Source of the DNA: an uncultured Clostridia bacterium
Lineage (GTDB): Bacteria; Bacillota; Clostridia; Saccharofermentanales; Saccharofermentanaceae
Assembly (NCBI GenBank): GCA_937876985.1
Contig: CALEFT010000022.1
Coordinates: 1 to 54,199 of the forward strand
Length of the DNA: 54,199 nucleotides
Direction: 5' to 3'
Below are positions 50,102-54,199 of this stretch, in pieces. The notes beneath the pieces were generated by a model. The model was given only the letters and a program-made list of their open reading frames with translations. It made no database searches and was not told where the DNA came from. The position numbers and the translations under genes were made by a program. Within the stretch, counting starts at the first letter, position 1. Each line of letters opens with the position of its first letter.

Positions 50102-53100
50102 CTAGAACCCACGCTCGTCAATCAACAAATTTGTTCTGCTCATAATCACCGCGACAACCTCGTCGAGAGTCTTTTGCCCCTCAAAATACGCAGGCATCTC
50201 CTCATCCACAATTATGCTTACCGACGGAAATTCGTAGCACACATTATCGATTTGCATAATCCACGCCTTAATCGTCTCCGCCGTATCTTCGTCGAAGCTG
50301 TCCTCGATTCCATACAATTCCATAAAGTACTCGTTCGCATAATTAATCCAGTACTCCGCAAGCTGGTCGTAAGAATTCGCATTCACTGGGAAATTGTAAT
50401 TTTGGTCCTGCACTTCCCTACCAAGCGCGTACTTAACAAGTTCCAAAGAACCCTCACTAGAAGCCGTGCACGTAGTAATCGCAATCGAACTAGTTGACAC
50501 AAGGCTTACTCCCCTGCCATCTGGACTTGGATTTCCACAAAGCTGCCAACTAAGCTCTCTCTTTATCTCACTAGTTCCAATCAAAGCAGTATAGAACGAC
50601 TCATATTGCCTACTCCTAATGTGCTGATTCGAATAAAAGCCCTCGCACGTCGCCTCGACTAACTCCATCAAGCTTTCAAATTCTGCACAATCTAACGCCA
50701 AATGCCCCTCCCCATCGAAAAAGGCATCGCTGCCATACCTATAATAATAGTCAAATCCACTCATGCCATCATCTGACGCAAGCCAAGAATCGAAGTATCC
50801 AAACTCATCGCTGAATTCTCTAAATTCATCATACGTAAATCCAATTCGGCTTTCATCGTTCAATATCTCTGGATCAACAAACAATCCAGAAATAGCAATA
50901 TCAAGCGGAATGTTATATAGCGCATCATCTATTCTCGAAGCATCAATTGCCGACATAAAGTAGTCGTCCTGATTAATCACTGCGTTGTATCCATAGAAGT
51001 AATCGCTAATATCCAATAAAACTTTGCTTGTGCTAAGCTCACGCCTCGAACCACAGTTCAGCACAATATCCGGACCAACTCCAGCACGAATGTCTACAAT
51101 CAGTTTGTCGATAGCATACTCAATTGACTCTTCGTATGTGTCGATTGTATCTATTCCGCCTTCATCGCTATTTGAGAAATAGTCGACTTCATATGACGAA
51201 TCAATATACGCGAAGTATTCCTCATTCGTCCTGTTAAAGCCACTAATTGCATTTCCTTCTACCGTAGTAAGATAATCTACTACAGCGACAGTGATTATTT
51301 GCTTCCCTGCATTCGGATTAGATTCTGCGCGTGTCAAATGTATAACCTCACGTCCCCTGTTATCAAAATCCGGACCAAGCCACGCGCCATTTCGAACGAG
51401 AATGATATTGTCCTCGTCGACATAATGCAAATCAAAATTCTCCAAATCGCAGAAATCAGCATACGAACAATTGAAGTCAAAAATCAACTCCTCCTCGTTC
51501 GTCTCGACATCGAATCTCGTGATGGTTCTGTCGAAGTTTTTCATATAAATGTAGTCGCCCGACACAAAAGAATTGCCCCTATATCTGTCGACCACCTCTT
51601 GCTGCACACTAGCCACACTTATCACACCATCAGTATCCACACTAAAGAAACTAAAAGTATATTCCGACACGCTCGCATCATTTCCCATACAAACAAAGTC
51701 GCCATCCGACCCAACGCTCCACAAAATGTGCTCATACTGAAGCAAGACCTCCATCTGAACATTGCCATCCGCATCCGTCGTCATCAGCCCCGTCTGGAAA
51801 TAACCATTACTATCTACAACCTCAAACTGAATATAGAACAGCCCATCGTGCCACTCAATCTGACTAACATTCGCAATATCATACGCGCTACCCAAAACAA
51901 GGCTACGCATATCCGCCATCTCTCCACTAGCAAAATCAAACCTGCACAAAAACTTCTCATTCGACAAACTATCATGCAAAACGCCATAGCACTCGCCGTC
52001 AGCACCGAAGAAACTCTCAAAATACTGCCCCTCCGAAGGCTCCACGGCCACCTGCCCAACAAGCTCTCCCTCAGGCGTATAGGAAACCAGCTGATCTCGA
52101 ACATATACAGGAATCTCGCTATTAACCTCCGGCGCCGCCACCGTAAACACGCGCATCTGCGGAGAAATCACCTTCGGCTCCATAAAAATCGTCGCCGCCC
52201 CCAAAACCTCATATTGCTCGTCTCCATAAATCGTCTCCGTCATATCGTACCAAAGCGAATCCGCCTCCACAAAAGTCGCCTCGCGAACATTATGCTTTTC
52301 GAAAAGGCTGCAGCCCACAACCCCCGCGAAAAGAATCGCGATGCAAACCGTTATAGCGATGCTTCTTTGTGCCTGGACCATAATATTTTGAACGCGCACC
52401 TTGAGAAACGAGGTGTTCTTGCCGTTCATCGCAGTCGACAGAACAAAACGGCTGCCTATTAGAGAACCACGCTCGCTTTTGGCGTTAATCACGAGGTCAA
52501 CAAGAGCCTTGCTATACCTAGCCTTCTTATCAAGTCCCATGAGCTTAATCACATGCTCGTCTACCGCAAGCTCGCTATCGCTAAGCACCTTTTTGCTAGC
52601 TAGATGCACGAGCGGGTCGAACCAGAAAATGCACACCAACACATAACGAACAAGCATCCACAAATTGTCGCCGTGAATATAATGGCAATACTCATGACAT
52701 AACGCAAACTTGTACTGCTCACTGTTTTTGGTAAGCTTGTCATCAATATAAATTCCCTTGCCAAAAAGGAACGGAGATCTAATGTCGTGAAGCTTGTAGA
52801 CGGGAATTCTCCTCTTGCTAGTCACATCAAATCTTGTTCGATTCTTAGTTAGATAACACGCAAACAAAACATTAATTCCAATAAGTCTAGCCGCACCAAG
52901 AATCACTCCCAGCAAATAGATACAAACCAAAGCTTCGACGATAGCCTTCGTATATGTTGCACCATGCTCTTTATTTATAAGATTACCGTTACTCGTACCA
53001 TACAAGCTTTCATTCGCACTGCTATTTGCACCTACTTGATAAACAAAATCATTCTTACCTTCTTCATTTGACAAGCCATTTCCAATACTAGAAATATCTT

Positions 53101-53467
53101 CGTTTCTAGTAGTCTGATTACTCGTTAGCTCATCACCTTGCGCACTCAATTCTATGCGATTAACATTCGCTTCGTTTGACACAATTCTGCTCGGATGCTC
53201 GTTAATTCTCTCGCTCGACACATTCGAGACCTGAAACATATCCGTATTAACGACAACATCAAGTGGAAAAGAAACAAAAGTCGACACAACCAGAAAAACA
53301 GGCAACACTATCCACATCGCATATGTCACACGATGCGAAATTTTGTTCCTACAAAGCTTTCTAATAAGAATAATCAAGACTATCAACAAATTGAATAGGA
53401 CGAACTTGTTAATGTCCACTATATCAACGATTAGACTGACAATATTTTGAATCATTGTGCTAAGCAT
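50102..53467 (-). CDS. BlaR1/MecR1-type M56 protease fused to a solute-binding-like sensor
   Basis: A 1121-aa membrane protein. Helices lie near 20-38, 48-67, 176-200 and 369-386. The zinc metalloprotease domain has HEYCH (258-262) and the third ligand in SDSELAVDE (Glu299). In BlaR1 the C-terminal ectodomain is a penicillin-binding sensor. Here residues about 390-1121 are instead a propeller-like part followed by a solute-binding-like domain: VDIRAGVGPDIVLN, YNIPLDIAISG, CGNPSPDGRG and the end motif AYFEGQKTLDEVVAVI. The same layout occurs in the lipoprotein at 32914. The fourth helix ends FAGVVGCS, which resembles a lipobox. The gene follows a BlaI-type repressor by 28 bp with AAGGAG before the ATG. 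Expected role: signal-induced cleavage of the repressor. Confidence 0.78.
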   Translation of the reverse strand: MLSTMIQNIVSLIVDIVDINKFVLFNLLIVLIILIRKLCRNKISHRVTYAMWIVLPVFLVVSTFVSFPLDVVVNTDMFQVSNVSSERINEHPSRIVSNEANVNRIELSAQGDELTSNQTTRNEDISSIGNGLSNEEGKNDFVYQVGANSSANESLYGTSNGNLINKEHGATYTKAIVEALVCIYLLGVILGAARLIGINVLFACYLTKNRTRFDVTSKRRIPVYKLHDIRSPFLFGKGIYIDDKLTKNSEQYKFALCHEYCHYIHGDNLWMLVRYVLVCIFWFDPLVHLASKKVLSDSELAVDEHVIKLMGLDKKARYSKALVDLVINAKSERGSLIGSRFVLSTAMNGKNTSFLKVRVQNIMVQAQRSIAITVCIAILFAGVVGCSLFEKHNVREATFVEADSLWYDMTETIYGDEQYEVLGAATIFMEPKVISPQMRVFTVAAPEVNSEIPVYVRDQLVSYTPEGELVGQVAVEPSEGQYFESFFGADGECYGVLHDSLSNEKFLCRFDFASGEMADMRSLVLGSAYDIANVSQIEWHDGLFYIQFEVVDSNGYFQTGLMTTDADGNVQMEVLLQYEHILWSVGSDGDFVCMGNDASVSEYTFSFFSVDTDGVISVASVQQEVVDRYRGNSFVSGDYIYMKNFDRTITRFDVETNEEELIFDFNCSYADFCDLENFDLHYVDEDNIILVRNGAWLGPDFDNRGREVIHLTRAESNPNAGKQIITVAVVDYLTTVEGNAISGFNRTNEEYFAYIDSSYEVDYFSNSDEGGIDTIDTYEESIEYAIDKLIVDIRAGVGPDIVLNCGSRRELSTSKVLLDISDYFYGYNAVINQDDYFMSAIDASRIDDALYNIPLDIAISGLFVDPEILNDESRIGFTYDEFREFSDEFGYFDSWLASDDGMSGFDYYYRYGSDAFFDGEGHLALDCAEFESLMELVEATCEGFYSNQHIRSRQYESFYTALIGTSEIKRELSWQLCGNPSPDGRGVSLVSTSSIAITTCTASSEGSLELVKYALGREVQDQNYNFPVNANSYDQLAEYWINYANEYFMELYGIEDSFDEDTAETIKAWIMQIDNVCYEFPSVSIIVDEEMPAYFEGQKTLDEVVAVIMSRTNLLIDERGF

Positions 53468-53495
53468 TGTATTCTCTCCTTTCCGCTAAGGTGAA

Positions 53496-53858
53496 TTATT
53501 CGTTGTCACTTATAATCTTCTTGATTTCTTCAAGCTCTTCGCTAGAAATAGACTCCTGTTTAATCATGCTGCTAAGCAAAAGTCCGATATTCCCCTCATA
53601 AAACTTACCTAGGAAATTACGCGCCTCCTCAAGACTAGCCTCGCTCTTATCGATACACGCATGATAAACCTTAGTTCGGTTCGAATTTACAAAACGGACA
53701 CTACCCTTACTTGTCATTCGATTAAGTAGCGTAATAACAGTAGACCTCGTCCAACCATTCATATCCTCCATCAAATGAACTATCTCCATAGTCGACAGAG
53801 GACCCTTCTCCCATAATAATTCCATAATCTTCCATTCTGTATCAGCCAATTTCACCAT
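53496..53858 (-). CDS. BlaI/MecI-family transcriptional repressor
   Basis: The 120-aa winged-helix repressor starts MVKLADTEWKIMELLWEKGP and has the family recognition region MEIVHLMEDMNGWTRSTVITLLNRMTSKG. The C-terminal dimerisation part (YHACIDKSEASLEEARNFLGKFYEG) holds the segment where BlaI proteins are cleaved. ATG 53858 is chosen for GAGGAAAT upstream; the frame runs to 53903. Its promoter region has several BlaI-like palindromes, so it probably represses its own operon with the adjacent protease gene. No beta-lactamase or mecA-type gene lies next to it, and the serine hydrolase at 47265 is a possible distant target. Confidence 0.9.
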   Translation of the reverse strand: MVKLADTEWKIMELLWEKGPLSTMEIVHLMEDMNGWTRSTVITLLNRMTSKGSVRFVNSNRTKVYHACIDKSEASLEEARNFLGKFYEGNIGLLLSSMIKQESISSEELEEIKKIISDNE

Positions 53859-53948
53859 GTTTATTTCCTCACTTCTTGTTACTCGATTGCTTTGATTTAT
53901 CACATTTATGCTTATGATGATAAGTCATGCAATTACGTTTGACACCGT

Positions 53949-54010
53949 TAGTCTACTTATGTAGACTAATTGGATTGTAGCATTGTAGTCTACAAGTGTC
54001 AACATATGTA
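53949..54010 (-). promoter_or_regulatory. Promoter and BlaI-type operators of the repressor-protease operon
   Basis: On the minus strand TTGACA (53997-54002) and TACAAT (53974-53979) are separated by 17 bp. Three palindromes with the BlaI/MecI core overlap it: TAGTCTACTTATGTAGACTA (53949-53968), TGTAGTCTACA (53984-53994, inside the spacer) and ACATATGT (54002-54009, at the -35). Binding would block RNA polymerase, giving autorepression. Confidence 0.8.
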
Positions 54011-54046
54011 AAGTTAGGTTGTTGTATTGATTAGAAAAAGGTGGTT

Positions 54047-54199
54047 TCAGATAAAAATTCAATTTTTCTATTTTTATCGTAGTTGGAGCAGTGGTTTATT
54101 ACTTGTAAATCCGCTTGAGTTACGATAATAATTCATTTTTTTGTTTTTTATCGTAGTGTTTTTATTATGAATGAGCCTTTTTATAGAAGCTGACTACGA
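54047..54199. repeat. Second hairpin-repeat array, running off the window end
   Basis: Elements at 54047-54081 (left arm with two changes) and 54121-54155 are 35 bp each with the TACGATAA...TTTTATCGTA arms, and a third begins at 54195. The period is 74 bp, as in the array at 13476. The 39-bp spacer at 54156-54194 matches the spacer at 13584-13622 with a single difference. The array lies just outside the repressor promoter. Its full length is unknown. Confidence 0.85.

Noticed and set aside
51299..52462. 387-aa plus-strand frame opposite the M56 fusion gene
   Set aside because: It is a shadow of the minus-strand gene; the sequence is Arg/His/Ile-rich with no recognisable domain or RBS.

Overview
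The window looks like chromosomal DNA of a low-to-moderate GC anaerobic Firmicute, most likely a gut- or rumen-type member of the Clostridia. The reasons are the rpsL-rpsG-fusA-tuf block, strong AGGAGG-type ribosome binding sites, a sodium-pump biotin decarboxylase operon, a long-form hibernation factor, a bifunctional RelA/SpoT, Agr-type and BlaI/BlaR1-type signalling, and no outer-membrane genes. The species cannot be named from the sequence. Preferred codons such as GAG and AAG are used through most of the window, except in a few genes noted below.

Layout. 1-1041: dispersed and tandem repeats and a decayed IS3-type element. 1042-4455 (minus): oxaloacetate-type sodium-pump decarboxylase operon (alpha, gamma, biotin carrier, beta). 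4798-6252: iron-type alcohol dehydrogenase bracketed by GCATGC repeats and followed by a structured region with terminators. 6270-11715: a hypothetical gene, then S12, S7, EF-G and EF-Tu. 11816-14025: ComB-like phosphatase, a lone PD-(D/E)XK-like nuclease and a strikingly regular array of 35-bp hairpins. 14026-18830: MFS transporter, HAD phosphatase, acetolactate-synthase-like ThDP enzyme and sugar-nucleotide-type epimerase. 18888-24355: cysteine-rich C_GCAxxG_C_C protein, nitroreductase, class A penicillin-binding protein and RlmD-like rRNA methyltransferase. 24550-31357: GNAT acetyltransferase, then an Agr-like histidine kinase and LytTR regulator divergent from an operon of a 39-aa peptide, two exported proteins and an ABC transporter, with matching direct repeats in the shared promoter region. 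31441-35325: HAD nucleotidase, a small membrane protein and a large lipoprotein. 35462-44920 (minus): thioredoxin reductase, heterodimeric ABC exporter, RelA/SpoT and RecJ. 45130-46889: two different 33-bp tandem repeats and a DUF4143-type ATPase. 47015-49961 (minus): S21, a beta-lactamase-fold serine hydrolase, HPF and a zinc-ribbon protein. 50102-54199: BlaI repressor and a BlaR1-type protease fused to a solute-binding-protein-like sensor, with operator palindromes and a second copy of the hairpin array at the window end.

The most promising unusual systems are four. First, the two 35-bp hairpin arrays (13476-13890 and 54047-54199) have constant element length and about 74-bp periodicity and share one nearly identical spacer. 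Second, the M56/BlaR1 protease carries a substrate-binding-like ectodomain in place of a beta-lactam sensor. Third, there is an Agr-like circuit in which only the N-terminal part of AgrB survives, as a 39-aa gene in front of an ABC transporter operon. Fourth, the 12-bp palindrome CTTTTCGAAAAG occurs six times, always reading Leu-Phe-Glu-Lys in frame.

All annotation rests on reading motifs and spacing by eye. No database search, folding or statistical test was run.
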